From Cryptomeria japonica (Eukaryota; Streptophyta; Pinopsida; Cupressales; Cupressaceae), in the NCBI RefSeq assembly GCF_030272615.1, contig NC_081413.1, positions 716,863,867-716,927,866 on the forward strand: DNA of 64,000 bases, written 5' to 3'. A program made the translations under genes and the position numbers. Positions 1-12,012 of this stretch are shown here, piece by piece; position 1 is the stretch's first letter; each line of letters opens with the position of its first letter. The notes under the pieces were generated by a model, which did not search any database, had not been told where the DNA came from, and saw nothing but the letters and a program-made list of their open reading frames with translations.

Positions 1-349
1 TCATGAGAAGAATGTCGAAAACCAAGCCCTTGGTGATGAACATTTAGAATCCGATCAATAGGTCTTATGTTTCCATGATCTTCTTGTCCTAATCCTCCAC
101 CTTGATAATCCCATTTCTTGGTATCCAATTTGTTTGCTACTAGGTATTTTTATTTGAAATGATTAAGGGGAGTATCTTTGTCTTCAATAACATCTTTGAA
201 AAACCACTGATTAATATCTCTCTTTATGACCTCATGATTAAGTTCACCATGAGACTAAAATGTGGTAGAACCGTACATTCTGACCACAAATTCTTTCTTC
301 TTCTTCTCTCTGGTAGGTTTCCTATGGGTATGAGTAACTATAGGTAATG

Positions 350-1689
350 CACCCACTACAGGGGTTTCTCATAAGGCATATTCACCACAACCAGCATCGT
401 TGATCTTGAGCTAGGAAAAGGTGGATGAAATGGAAGTTATTCCTTTAAGAGTAGTCAATGTGGATTCAGGGCCAACATATAAAGATGATGAAATAGTTTA
501 AGCAATTCCAATGTTAATGTCTAGGCAATGATGGGAATATGGAGAAGATGCTTCAAGAGTGCCAAAACATTCAAATGGTTGAGTGTCACTACAAATAGTA
601 ATTTCACAACCTTGGTAAGGAAATTTTAAACATTGGTGGTAGGTGGATGACACAGCCTGCATAGCATGAACCAAGGGGCAACTAAGAAGGATATTAAATG
701 GAAGGTCAAGATCAACAACATGGCAAAGAGTATCTTGTGTTACTGGGCCCACCTAAGTTGGAAGATTGATCATTCCCACTAAGCTTATCTCTGCATTATC
801 ATATGCTTTGATAGTGATGCATTGGTTATGCAAATCCATGACAATATTATAAAGATTTAGGGTAGAAACATTATTGATCAGAACTTGCTTTACTTTATAT
901 TGATGGATAATGGCCTCGATATTAAGTAGACAACTATGATTAGGATCGGGAACCATGGCATTTGATTGGGTGAAATTGAGATGGTATGTGGCAGATAAAT
1001 GTGCCACCAAAGCTTGGAATTGTGTTGGATCTATGTTGTTGGGCACATGAATTTCTTTCAATGAATAGTTAAGAATCTCCTAGTGAGTAGGTGAAGCTTT
1101 TAACAAGTCTAAAATAAAAATCTGTGCAGGGGTCTTCCCTGAGTGCTCAAGAATGTTATATTGTGTTGACACAGACACTTGAGGTGGAGCTCCTAGAATA
1201 GTCATGCGAGCTCTTCTATTGGTTGTGGCACACTGGGTATTAACTCCCTTAACACAAATCATATTGACATACTTTTCTACCTACACAATACAACCTATTG
1301 TAAGACCATAATTGAATGGAACCTTGTTATAATTGATGTTATTAGTGGTACAACTCTGACTAGCATTGGAGGTGCTTGATTATCCTTGATACTTGGGAAG
1401 AGCATCTTTATACATGCCTAAATTCACATTGGGTGACTTTCTTATGGTAGGGTCAACATCACTTTTTCCTTGATCAATAAGATACTAAACTGGGTACTTA
1501 AGCTTCATGCACTTGTTCGTCGCATGACCCTTGACACAATGATAAGATTAGTATTCATTTTCCTTATACCAACCAGGCTTGGGTTTAGACTCATCAAATG
1601 GTATTGTTTGTGGATATATGACCATATTATGCTACTCCATGTGTTTAAAAATTACATCTAAGGGTTCCCCCATGAGTGTAAATTGATGT
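350..1689 (-). pseudogene. Tat/Ogre-type gypsy element, zinc-finger and protease region (left half of split element)
   Basis: Broken minus-strand coding sequence of a Ty3/gypsy Tat-lineage element. Reading leftward from 1689, a CCHC-like zinc finger is visible near 1500-1545 (YHCVKGHATNKCMKLK), followed by a linker and then a retropepsin-like domain at about 498-1061 (VKQVLINNVSTLNLY, then ITIKAYDN and LPFNILLSCPLVH). In this family the LIDNGS block holds the catalytic Asp; here it reads LINNVS, so the catalytic Asp is Asn and the protease should be dead. Several stops break the frame. The same coding strand resumes on the far side of the chromovirus at 18364, so this is one element cut in two. 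The remainder of pol lies left of the window or is lost. Confidence 0.75.
1685..1689. repeat. Target site duplication GATGT, left copy
   Basis: GATGT directly precedes the left LTR and is matched by GATGT at 18359-18363 directly after the right LTR. Five bases is the usual duplication length for gypsy integrases. Confidence 0.88.
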
Positions 1690-4600
1690 TGTAATGCCCC
1701 GTCGGGAACCCCGAAGGAAAAACCCACAAACAAGGGTGAAACAAATTTTTTTTTAAAGTATAAACATAATTAGTGCATTTACATAACATGCACGATAACA
1801 GAAGAAGATGACTTACACCAGAATTCCTTAAGGGTTACCAATGAAGAATTAACTTCAAGATAAATTCCACAATTATCATTAATCCATATATCCATCATTA
1901 AATCAAAGATCACAAGAAGCCATAAGAAAATAAATATACACCATTGAAAGATTGAAAGCATGCAATATAATTCCACTTCAATAAGCATGAATAAATATCA
2001 TAAAGGAAACTGATAAAAACATCCCAACATAGGATTACATTGCTCTTCTAATACATAACTTCTCAATATACATATAAAGATACATCTCAACCAAATACAA
2101 GGTTACATAAGATCAATATTACAATGACCACATAGGTCTCCAATATAACAATAATCTCCAAACATGAGATGAATCATGAGCCATGAACCACAGGAACACC
2201 TATGAAGCTAATCCTCACATGAGGGTACGAATCCGAACATCTGATGGGAAGTGGCACTACCACCCGACCATGTAATTACCAAATGGAATCACCCCACCAT
2301 GCTATGACATAGTCGAGGACCCTGAAACAAGCATAAGCATAACATGGTCAATAAAACAATATGACTCCATGACAGGACAATATGACTACAAAAAATCAAG
2401 CCGACTCAACATCACAAACACACAAGTGAACCAAATGAGAGAGTGTCATCGCATAGCTTAAGATGGATACCATGGTACAACCTCCATAGGTCCTGGCTCA
2501 CTATCCTAGTAACCTCTCCTAAACCTCTGGTTCCAACTAAGTCTCATGCGGACCCTACCAGCCTTTCGTGAAGACAAGGTGGTCGGTTTGTCATTCCAGG
2601 CCTTCTCACAACATGATGAGCCTCAGTACAAGCACTCACCCAGGTGCAAGGTATAATTATCTTTATTAATATTATGAAAGTACCCACTTAATCAATTCAT
2701 TAGATTACCAGTTATTATCTGACTTTCATTGGGTCGTAATGCCTACCACTTTGGGGGCAACCCCCAAGTGAAAGCCACTCTCTCAAAGGACACTAAACAA
2801 ATAAGGTCACTCCCTGAGGACCCTATGGCGAAGTACACAACCATTACACCACTTTCAGAAACAAGTGGTCAAACAAGGAAATACTGACTCTTGGCTAACC
2901 ATAAGGAAAAGACACTACATGGTTACGACAACAAAGCCAACATATATCACTTGGTCAAAGGTACCAAATACACCACCATAGGACGACTAAACCACATACC
3001 AGAAATAACACAATATACACTTGCAAGGACAACTCATTTCACTAAGTCTGCACTCAGACAATCTTTGAGAAAAACAACATCATAAGCACTTGCAACATCA
3101 TTGATTGGAAATTAAATAAAACACTCTTTTCCAGCAGTCACATCTAATCAATTTCCAAATCAAATCCATCAGGAACAAAATCCACTTTAAACACTCAACC
3201 AATTAAACATGAATTCCTAATAGGCATTTAATTCATTTCCAGAATATATCCAAATAAACCAATTTGAATTCCTAATTCATGCCTTGATTTTTCATTGATA
3301 AATTTATTAACCACATAATAAAAATCACATGAAAATTCACCATATCATTTAACACCCAAAACCACTTCACAAAATATATTTCATTTATTAAAAATTAATT
3401 TCAATGCACTAACCGGTAAAGGAACAAGGTTAAGCGGGGGTCAAATCAACCCGCAACAGTGGGGCTGTCGAGGGCCGCAGGTACTACCTATCGGTAGTAC
3501 TGCTACCGACTGGTAACAGGCACTACCAACTGGTAGCAGGCACTATCGTCTGGTAGCACTGCTACCAACTAGTAGCAGTGACTACCGACCGGAAGCGCTG
3601 CTACCCTCAATAGCAGTAGGTACCAACCGGTAGTACTGCTACCGCGTAGCAGTACTTCCGACCAGTAGTACTGCTACCTGTGAGCAATAGAGACTACCAA
3701 CCCGCATGGTGGGACTATCCTGCCACGGGGTGGGGTAAGGCAAGGATAACAAAACAAATAAAATACATGCCTCTCAAGGCAATAAAATCCACACTCCACC
3801 CAATCGTTTAAACAAGAAAACGATTCATTTCCGTAACATTTCACGGGCACACACATACATAGTGCCAAATCCAATTTTTTCAAATAGATATTTACCAGCA
3901 AGGTAAAAGATGAAATAAATTCCCACAAGAACCCCAAACCTAGGCAACATGAAACTAGAAAGCACACAACACGCTAAATCTAGTTCATTCTTTCCAAATA
4001 GAAGAGGTAAAACAAGAAATTGATTTTCAAGATCAAACACACAACAGATAGAGAAATGAACCATTTTCTTCCTAAATGCAACCATATGATATAGATTTCA
4101 CAAAACCAACAACAATAAACACTCTTTCTTCCATTCCAATAATTCCACAAGCATCTACGGGAAGATTGCATAATTTCCACACTCAAGAAGCAAACTGAAA
4201 ATTTCAAATAACAAATTCAAAACAAGAAGAGAACCTCCAACCTTGAAGCAATAGCAAGCAAAGAGATGAAGAACTTTCCAGTCTTGCAAACCATGTCAAA
4301 TTTCCAGTTCCTCCAAGAAGTTTTCCAGAATTTCACTCCAAAATTCCCCTCTTCCTTCTTCCGTGTATTTTAGGAATAGCATGAAAATTATCTTTTAACC
4401 TAAACTTTCTAGGTTAAAAAGTTATTCCAACCAATTAGATTTAAATATTGAAAATAATTATTTTCCAACAATTAAAATGAAAAAGTAAAAAGGAAAGTTT
4501 TTATTAATTTGTATTTCCAAAAATACTTTCTTTCAACATAATCATTTAACATTTAAATGGCTAGGCAATTATTTATTTCCTTCCACAATATATCAATGCA

Positions 4601-5382
4601 CCTTCACACAATGCTATAAGTCATTTAGCCATTTACTCTAGCAAATCATTAATTTAATTAAATCAATAATCACAAAGCATAATAATTAACTAATTACGCC
4701 AACATAAGATAGCATCATCCATTCAATTAACTAACCATTTAAATAAATGGAAACACGCAAATCCAAGAATGATTAAATGATGACTCTCAAATGACCAAAC
4801 CAAAGCACCATGACTCATCTAACAGCCAGACAGGAAAGACAACCGACTGACAACACTCACACGAGTGTGACTGTGGGTCAAATTAGGGTACAACAAGTAT
4901 CTCCTCCACTCCCATCAGATATATAAGGCATTCTCAGACCTATGAAACTAGGTGGAGACAATACCTCGTACCTACTCGGTACTAGTACCTACAATGTCCT
5001 GCACCAAGAACCACACGTGCATATAGACCAATATATATACAGACATGGCACACACATCGATGAAGGAGAATCGTGGTGTTCCTTGTCTCACCAGAGTGAG
5101 GGAAGGAAAATCATCCCCTTGCATCCCAATACACTTGCAAACACACAACATATAAATAACACATCACAATATAAGGGAAAAGTGTCAGTCCATGATAATG
5201 ATCCATAAAATAATATTAATCATAAGTACTAAGATACTGCATAAAAGCATACACCATAAATCCAGATAAAGCATGTAATAACATCGCATAACATCCAAAT
5301 CAATATACAAAAATGTTCCACTGAACAGTCACAGAAGTAAATCAAAATATACAAAAGAGGCTGATCAAGGAGGGGTACTACA
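1690..5382 (-). repeat. Chromovirus 3' LTR (minus-strand element)
   Basis: About 3.69 kb LTR, colinear with 14711-18358 over its whole length with scattered substitutions and small indels. It contains a short palindromic module array at about 3478-3690. Short open frames inside it on both strands are also seen in the partner LTR, show no known domain, and are treated as chance. Confidence 0.9.
3478..3690. repeat. Palindromic GGTAGCA/TGCTACC module array in left LTR
   Basis: Roughly 200 bp made of recurring units built on GGTAGTACTGCTACC and CTACCGACYGGTAGC. Many units are self-complementary. The equivalent array in the partner LTR (about 16486-16690) differs in unit order and number. Confidence 0.75.
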
Positions 5383-5396
5383 TCCTCCCCCCCCAA
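5383..5396 (-). other. Chromovirus polypurine tract
   Basis: Minus strand reads TTGGGGGGGGAGGA immediately before the 3' LTR start, the expected plus-strand priming site. Confidence 0.85.
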
Positions 5397-5399
5397 GCC

Positions 5400-5830
5400 T
5401 AGGCTTACTCCGGGAAACCTAAAATAGATAAGAATAAAGCTCTCTCATCTTTGCTACATCTTCCCAAGTCGCTAATGTCTCATCACTAGGATCCCATAAG
5501 ACCCTTACCTACTCGATGGTACAACCCCTGAGGGTCAAACCCCGCTGATGAAGAATGTGCATGGGCTCCATGGAAAGCTGCCCATCCTCGACCTACAAAG
5601 CGTTCCAATCAAAAACATGGGTCACATCATAATGATCAGGACAAATAATAGAAACATGAAAGACATCGTGGATGCAGGATAGACTCGGCGGCAAGGCAAG
5701 ACAATAGGCGACAGGTCCTATCCTCTCAAGGATCTCAAAAGGGCCTACAAAACGAGGCACCAACTTAGAACCCTTTCCATAACGGATCGAACTCTTCTGC
5801 AAATGCACTCTCAAAAACACACAGTCGCGG
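5400..5830 (-). pseudogene. Chromovirus integrase C-terminus with chromodomain-like tail (left of the copia insertion)
   Basis: The minus strand gives [16 protein letters not shown] and [20 protein letters not shown], the GPY/F-type integrase C-terminus, then [15 protein letters not shown]. Beyond a stop, a short tail reads RVLWDPSDETLATWEDVAKM, resembling the tryptophan-containing end of chromovirus chromodomains that direct insertion to heterochromatin. It ends just before the polypurine tract. It is the other half of the integrase region at 10679-11442. Confidence 0.85.
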
Positions 5831-5835
5831 CAACC
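5831..5835. repeat. Target site duplication CAACC, left copy
   Basis: CAACC precedes the copia element. The same five bases follow the right LTR at 10674-10678. The host chromovirus sequence is continuous when one copy is removed. Confidence 0.75.
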
Positions 5836-6184
5836 CCCGAGAAAAGCGGGGGTTTGGGGGCGGGAGCCCCCGAGAAAAATTTTTTGGTTGTTTTTCGTTG
5901 ATGAAAATTGACATTGTAATAAAACCCTAAAAAGGCCGACTTTGTTTGTTGCCCTAAAAACGCATGTTATAAGCGGCTGGGATGCTTAAGGCATTGTAAG
6001 GTTGATGTACTATTTTTGTTGGATAATAAGAAAGATTAGACGGTTGTGTATGGTGGACGTAACCCATTTTGGGTGAACCACATTAAATCTTTGGGTTATC
6101 TGTGTCCTGTTTTATTTCTTTACCTTTTGTATTTAAATCTGTTGTTAGTTCATATTTGCTTCAGATCTGCTTGACACCCTAACA
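5836..6184 (+). repeat. Copia 5' LTR with altered 5' end
   Basis: Matches 10305-10673 from about 5900 to the CCCTAACA end. The first roughly 70 bases instead form a GC-rich segment with a direct repeat of CCCCCGAGAAAA and a G-run/C-run hairpin, and there is no TG terminus. Confidence 0.8.
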
Positions 6185-6185
6185 A

Positions 6186-6197
6186 TTGGTATCAGAG
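6186..6197 (+). other. Copia primer binding site (tRNA-iMet)
   Basis: TTGGTATCAGAG lies one base after the 5' LTR end, the usual plant copia primer site. Confidence 0.88.
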
Positions 6198-6235
6198 TGA
6201 GGTTTTCTGTAAATTGGCAGGACTTTCAGATTTGA

Positions 6236-8662
6236 GTGGGAGCAATGGAGGATTCCAAATTCAAGGTCGAAAAGTTTAACGGCCAGAATTATCAGTTATG
6301 GAAAATGCAAATGGAGGATTACCTGTATCAAAAGGATTTGTTGCAGCCATTGGAAGGAAAGGCAAAGAAAGAGACCACAATGTCAAATGAAGAGTGGGAC
6401 ATTTTAGATAGAAAGGCACTGGGATCCATTCGATTGTGCCTTGCACCATCTGTAGCATTCAATATAACAGAAACAAAAACGACTGTAGATTTGATGGTGA
6501 CATTGGCTAAGTTGTATGAGAAACCCTCGGCTTCGAATAAGGTATTTCTTATGAAGCATCTATTTAATTTGAAAATGAGTGAGGGAGGATCTATAACGGA
6601 GCACTTAAATGAATTTAATACAATTACTAGTCAATTGTCTTCGGTAAAAATTACTTTTGCAGAAGAGGTTAGGGCTCTCCTGATTTTATGTTCTTTGCCA
6701 GAAAGTTGGAATAGCTTGGTTATGGTTGTACGTAAATCTATCTCTGGTAAAAATACTTTGGTATTTGATGATATTGTTGGTGTTATCCTAAGCGAGGAAA
6801 GGCGAAGGAAAAACACATGTGAGACTGCAACATCATCGGGTAGTGTTTTGAATGTGGAGAGTAGAGGAAGATCAAAGGAAAGAGGAAAAGGCCCTGGGAA
6901 TGAGAAGTCACGAGGGAAGTCAAAGAAAGGACGCTCTCAATCTAGAGGAAAGAAAGATTGTTGGTACTGCAGAAAGCCTGGTCATCTAAAGAAAGACTGT
7001 TGGTCTCGAAAAAACAAAGGAGACAAAAATGAAAATGATAGTAAGGAAGCTAATATTGCAAGTAATACTTTACAAGATACTTTAATCTTATGTTTGGATA
7101 ATGTTAATGATTCCTGGGTAATAGATTCTGGGGCTTCATTTCATGCTACACCCCATAGAAAATATTTTCTAGATTATATTCAAGGTGATTTTGGACAAGT
7201 ATATTTGGGTGATGATGAGCCCTGTCAAATTGTTGGAAAAGGAAAGATAAAGATCAAGTTGCAGAATGGAAATGACTGGTTTCTGCAGGAGGTAAGACAT
7301 GTTCCTAATTTAAGAAGAAATTTAATTTCTGCAGGGCAACTAGGTAGTGAAGGTTGCATAGTTACCCTCTCAAACAGTATGTGGAAGGTCGCTAAAGGAT
7401 CATTAGTAATAGCTAAAGGTGAGAAGGTAGGCACATTATATCTGTGTACAGGTAACACTTACTCTACCCTAGCTGCTATAGATAAAGTTACTGCAGGGAC
7501 AACAACAATAAATGTTGCAAAAACAAATTCGATAATGTGGCACCATAGGCTTGGGCACATGAGTGAGAAAGGGATGAAAACCCTTCACTCCAAAAATCTA
7601 TTGCAAGGACTAAAGAAGATTGATTTAGAGTTCTGTGAAAACTGTGTTTATGGTAAACAGAAAAGAGTCAGATTTCTCAAGGTTGGGAAAGAGAAGAAGA
7701 GTGAGAAGTTAGAGCTTGTACATTCAAATGTATGGGGACCAGCTCAGGTATCATCTCTTGGTGGCTTTTGTTATTATGTTATTTTTATTGATGACTCAAC
7801 CAGAAAAACATGGGTATATTTCCTAAAACAAAAATCAGATATTTTTGAAACTTTTAAGAAATGGAAAGCTTTGGTTGAGAATGAGACAGGAAAAAAGTTG
7901 AAGTGTTTCAGATCGGATAATGGAGGTGAGTATTGCAGCAAAGCATTTGAAGATTACTGCTGCTTAAATGGGATTCAAAAGTAGAAGACAATTCCAGGAA
8001 CTCCACAAGAAAATGGTGTGTCAGAGAGAATGAATATGACTATCATGGAACGCGCGAGGAGCATGAGATTGCATGTTGGATTGCCCTTACATTTTTAGGC
8101 AGATGTTGTACATACTGCTGTCTATTTGATAAATAGAGGACCTTCAACCCCTTTGGATGGTGGTATTCCAGAGGAGGCATGGACTGGTAAAAAGGTAAAT
8201 TATTCTTTTCTAAAAACTTTTGGTTGCGAAGCTTTTGTCCATGTTGATAAAGAAAACAGAACCAAGCTTGATGCTAAATCTCAGAAATGTACCTTCATTA
8301 GATATGGGATAGATGAATATGGCTATCGGTTATGGGATTTTGAAAATAAGAAAATAATTAGAAGTAGAGATGTTATATTCAATGAGAAGGTTATGTATAA
8401 AGAACAGATGCAGGAAAAGAAGCATGAACAGGACAAACAAGAATATGTGGTGTTGGATGAGATTCCTGAAAATGAAATGCCACAGGTACCTGATGCTCAG
8501 CAACAACAGATTGTCCCACAAACTCCTGTAAGTGTTAGACATTCTACGAGGACAAGTAGACCCCCTAAAATATTTTCTCCTTCTTTGTATTCTAATTTAT
8601 TAACGGATTCTGGTGAACTAGAAGAATATGAAGAAGCAATGCAGGTAGATGCCAAACAATAG
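6236..8662 (+). pseudogene. Copia gag, protease and integrase
   Basis: Open from 6236 (GTG; an in-frame ATG follows at 6245) to a TAG at 7982-7984, then continuing past the stop. Gag residues 1-230 include FNGQNYQLWKMQMEDYL. A CCHC knuckle (CWYCRKPGHLKKDC) lies near 6958-7000. Protease has WVIDSGASFHATP with the catalytic DSG intact. Integrase has HHRLGHMSEKG and CENCVYGKQ for the zinc region. The core reads VHSNVWGP, where Asp is expected in place of Asn, then RSDNGGEY with the second Asp. After the stop, TPQENGVSERMN supplies the catalytic Glu. A second stop lies near 8097. The tail 8126-8662 reaches the RT linker (SVRHSTRTSRPPK). Confidence 0.9.
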
Positions 8663-10140
8663 TGGGAGCTAGGCATGAAAGAGGAGATGGACTCCTTGAC
8701 GAAAAATAAGACTTGGGACTTAGTCCCTTTACCTACAGAAAAAAAGAGCCTTGCCTAACAAATGGGTTTATCGGCTAAAGGAGGAGGAAGGGGGTCAGAA
8801 AAGATATAAGGCCAGACTTGAGGTAAAAGGTTTTGCACAGAAAAAGGGTATAGATTATGATGAAATATTTTTTCCAGTTGTAAAAATGACTTCAATTAGA
8901 ACTGTACTTAGTCTTGTGGCTGCAGATGATTTACATCTTGAACAATTAGATGTCAAAACAACTTTTCTCCATGGAGATTTGGAGGAGGAAATTTACATGT
9001 TGCAACCACAGGGATATGAGGTCAAAGGTAAGGAGAACTTGGTGTGCAGGTTGAAGAAAAGTATGTATGGCCTAAAGCAAGCACCCTAACAATGGTATTT
9101 AAAATTTGATAGTTTCATGGCTGAACACGGTTATCATAGATGCCATTCTGATCATTGTGTATATTTTAAGAGATTTGATAATGGCAGTTATATTATCCTG
9201 TTGCTTTATGTTGATGACATGCTTGTTGTTGGGTCTAACATGCAACATATAAATGATCTTAAACAGAAATTAGCCAGGTCATTTGTTATGAAGGATTTGG
9301 GTGCAGCTAAGCAAATTCTCGATATGAGGATTACACGGGACAGGAAAAATAGAACCTTGAATTTGTCCCAAAGTGAGTATATAAAGAAGGTGTTGAAAAG
9401 ATTTAACATGCAGGATGCAAAAGCAGTTAGTACACCTTTGGCTAGTCATTTCAAATTGACTAAGGAGATGTGCCCAAAGGCACAGGAAGAGGTTAATAAA
9501 ATGTCTAACATCCCATATTCATTAGCTGTTGGCAGTTTGATGTATGCAATGGTATGCACAAGGCTAGATATTGCACATGCAATGGGAGTTGTGAGCAGGT
9601 TTATGAGTAATCCGGGTATGGAACATTGGAATGTTGTGAAATGGATTCTTTAGTATTTGAAAGGAACTACTACGAAGGCATTATGTTTTAAAGGATCTAA
9701 TGCTGCTCTGAGTGGATTTGTTGACTCTGATTTGGCGGGTGATATTGATTCATGGAGGAGTACTATAGGGTATTTTTTACTATAGGGGGAACTACAGTCA
9801 GTTGGATTTCTAGGCTGCAAAAGGTTGTTGCACTTTCAACCACTGAAGCTAAGTATGTTGCTGCTATAGAAGCCAGCAAGGAGATGATTTGGTTGCAATG
9901 TTTTCTAGAGGAATTGGGTCAGACATAAGAGGATAGCCCATTGTATACTGATAGCCAGAGTGTCATTCATCTTGTGAAGAACTCTGCTTTTCATTCAAGG
10001 ACAAAGCACATTCAGCTCAGGTACCACTTCATCCAGACTGTTTTAGAGGAGGGTTAGTTACGGTTTGAGAAGATTCACACAAGTGAGAATCCTGCCGATA
10101 TGTTCACGAAGGCAGTTCCACAGGAGAAACTGATTTCTTC
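8663..10140 (+). pseudogene. Copia reverse transcriptase and RNase H
   Basis: RT starts after a stop and frame change at 8662-8750: NKWVYRLKEEEGGQKRYKAR, then TSIRTVLSLVAADDLHLEQL and DVKTTFLHGDLEEEIYM with the first catalytic Asp. Then SMYGLKQAP, followed by a stop at 9087-9089, and LLLYVDDMLVVG with the YVDD active site. Downstream are DLGAAKQILDMRI and SNIPYSLAVGSLMYAMVCTR. After a stop at 9651 come RNase H remnants: SGFVDSDLAGDIDS and, in another frame, the TEAKYVAAIEASKEMIWL block near 9840-9900. The catalytic residues survive, but at least four frame breaks prevent expression. Confidence 0.9.
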
Positions 10141-10245
10141 ATCAGTTTTTGTTGGTCTTCTTGATTGATAATTGTCAAATTTATACCAATCAAGTCCTAA
10201 TGTTTTATCCAGCAGATGTTGCATGTACAGTGGTGTCGTGTAGTA

Positions 10246-10304
10246 TCAGTCTCCAAGTGGGAGATTGTTCGGTGTGGAGCTTGATCAGTCTCCAAGTGGG
10301 AGAT
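10246..10304 (+). repeat. Duplicated copia polypurine tract segment
   Basis: CAGTCTCCAAGTGGGAGATTG occurs twice about 40 bases apart (near 10248 and 10287), the second copy abutting the 3' LTR. A local tandem duplication of the priming site. Confidence 0.8.
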
Positions 10305-10673
10305 TGTTGAAATGTGGTGACTGATCAGCAAAGTACTGTACACTCAGCACGTATCCTCGCTTTTTTTTTGCCATTTTTCATTGATGAAAACTGACATTGT
10401 AATAAAACCCTAAAAAGGCCGACTTTGTTTGTTGCCCTAAAAACACATGTTATAAGCGGCTGGAATGCTTAAGGCATTGTAAGGTTGATGTACTATTTTT
10501 GTTGGATAATAAGAAAGATTGGACAGCTGTGTATGGTGGACGTAACCCATTCTAGGTGAATCAGGTAAATCTCTGTGTTATCTGTGTCCTATTTTATTTC
10601 TTTATCTTTTGTATTTAAATCTGCATATAATTGTTAGTTCACATTTGCTTCAGATCTGCTTGAAACCCTAACA
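10305..10673 (+). repeat. Copia 3' LTR
   Basis: Starts TGTTGAAATGTGG after a polypurine tract and ends CCCTAACA. Shares the long GATGAAAACTGACATTG to CTAACA body with 5836-6184. Confidence 0.88.
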
Positions 10674-10678
10674 CAACC
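10674..10678. repeat. Target site duplication CAACC, right copy
   Basis: Follows the CTAACA terminus of the right copia LTR and matches 5831-5835. Confidence 0.75.
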
Positions 10679-11442
10679 GGGTCCCTAGAGCATGCTAAAG
10701 AGAGGTCCACAAGGCTGAAGTAAAGATAGGGTCTCTATTAGAAATGATCTGCCTTGGAATCCCATGCAACCTCACCACATCTTCCAAGAAGACTCGCCCA
10801 CAACAGCTGACGTATAAGAAGATCGAATCGACACAAAATGAGCAACTTTGGTCAATCTATCAACAATGACCATGATGGCATATGGCGATGTGAAGAAATA
10901 GGCAACCCTACAATGAAATCCATGGAAATGATATCCCATTTCCAATCTGGTATCAAATTCGGTTGTAAAAGCCCTGCAGGGTACTGATGCTCCACCTTCA
11001 CCCGCTAACATTCTAAGCACTTGGACACAAAATCAACAATTTCATGTTTCATACCAGCCCAATGATATATCTATCTAAGATCAACGTGCATCTTCTTGAC
11101 ACCAGGGTGTGTCGAATAAGATGCACGATGGGCCTCAGTCATGATCAAAATGTGAAGACCCTCCAAAGGAGGTACATAAATCTGTCCAAGGTGCCAAACA
11201 AGACCATTTGACTCAAGAGCATATCCAGAATATCTACCCTCCAATGGTCCTCTAGACTCCACAGCTCTAAAATCCTGATACCAAGTGTCCTGAGGAAGAA
11301 ATCCAAGAATTATCTCATTCAAATGCACACTAAGGGACAATGTTGCAACCTCATGTCGCCCACAGCTCAAAGCATCTACCACTACATTCTCTTTCCCCTG
11401 AATATAATGAACCTCAAAATCATACTCGCATAGGAATTCCAT
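10679..11442 (-). pseudogene. Chromovirus integrase, N-terminal and core part (right of the copia insertion)
   Basis: After RNase H: VHYIQGKENVVVDALS, then the HHCC-type zinc region (EAHRASYSTHPGVKKMH and, in another frame near 11040, a CLECERVK block), then IISMDFIVGLP carrying the first core Asp. A readable stretch continues at 10772-11020 after frame changes. The domain is cut at 10678 by the copia element and continues at 5593-5830. Confidence 0.85.
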
Positions 11443-11451
11443 CCATCTTCA

Positions 11452-11763
11452 CTATTGAGCATTCAAGTTTGGCTGCGTGAAAATATACTGCATACTGCGG
11501 TGATCACTATGCAACTCAAACTGACGCTCCAACAGGAAATGTCTCCAATGAACCAACACATGTACTACAACAACCAACTCCAATTCATGAACTGGATAGT
11601 TCAACTCGTGATCCTTGAGTTTGCGAGACTCGTAGGCAACCACATATACATCCTGCATAAGCACTGCACCTATACCTTCTAAAGAGGCATCTGTGCACAC
11701 CATGAAATCTCTGGATGGATCAGGAACTGCCAAAATTGGAGAACTAACAAGGAGTTCCTTCAA
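11452..11763 (-). pseudogene. Chromovirus RNase H
   Basis: Follows RT. Motifs in order: FMVCTDASLEGIGAVL, with the first catalytic Asp; SRKLKDHELNYPVHELEL, with Glu; and QFELHSDHRSMQYI, with the third acidic residue. Family role: degrading RNA in the RNA-DNA hybrid. The frame is locally open but not joined to RT or integrase without breaks. Confidence 0.9.
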
Positions 11764-12012
11764 GGTACGAAAAGTTGATTCGCACTGCTCTGACCAAAAA
11801 AACTTCTTCCCCTTCCTCTGAAGAGAAGTAATCAGATGGCCTATCCAAGAGAAACTCTAAACAAAGCGATGGTAATATCCGGCCAAACCCATGAAACTTC
11901 GAACCTCAAAGACATTGGTCGGTGTTGGTCAATCAACAATGGATTGGATCTTAGAAGGATCCATGGATACACCTTCTCCCAAAACCATATGACCAAGATA
12001 GCTCACCTCCGA

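Larger units (their letters stand above)
5836..10673 (+). mobile_element. Ty1/copia (Tork/TNT1-like) retrotransposon inserted in the chromovirus integrase
   Basis: Plus-strand element with a primer site, gag-pol in copia order (gag, protease, integrase, RT, RNase H), a polypurine tract and LTRs at 5836-6184 and 10305-10673. It is bounded by CAACC on both sides. Gag and pol resemble the Tork/TNT1 group (inference from gag wording and domain spacing). Coding frames carry a few stops and shifts only, so it is younger than its host element. The left LTR lacks the usual TG start; its first roughly 70 bases differ from the right LTR. Confidence 0.9.

Noticed and set aside
3674..4207. Several overlapping minus-strand open frames of 75-97 codons in the left LTR, partly conserved in the right LTR at 16772-17075
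   Set aside because: They occur in both LTRs because the LTRs are duplicates, show no domain, are rich in Phe/Leu/Cys from AT-rich DNA, and are broken differently in the two copies.
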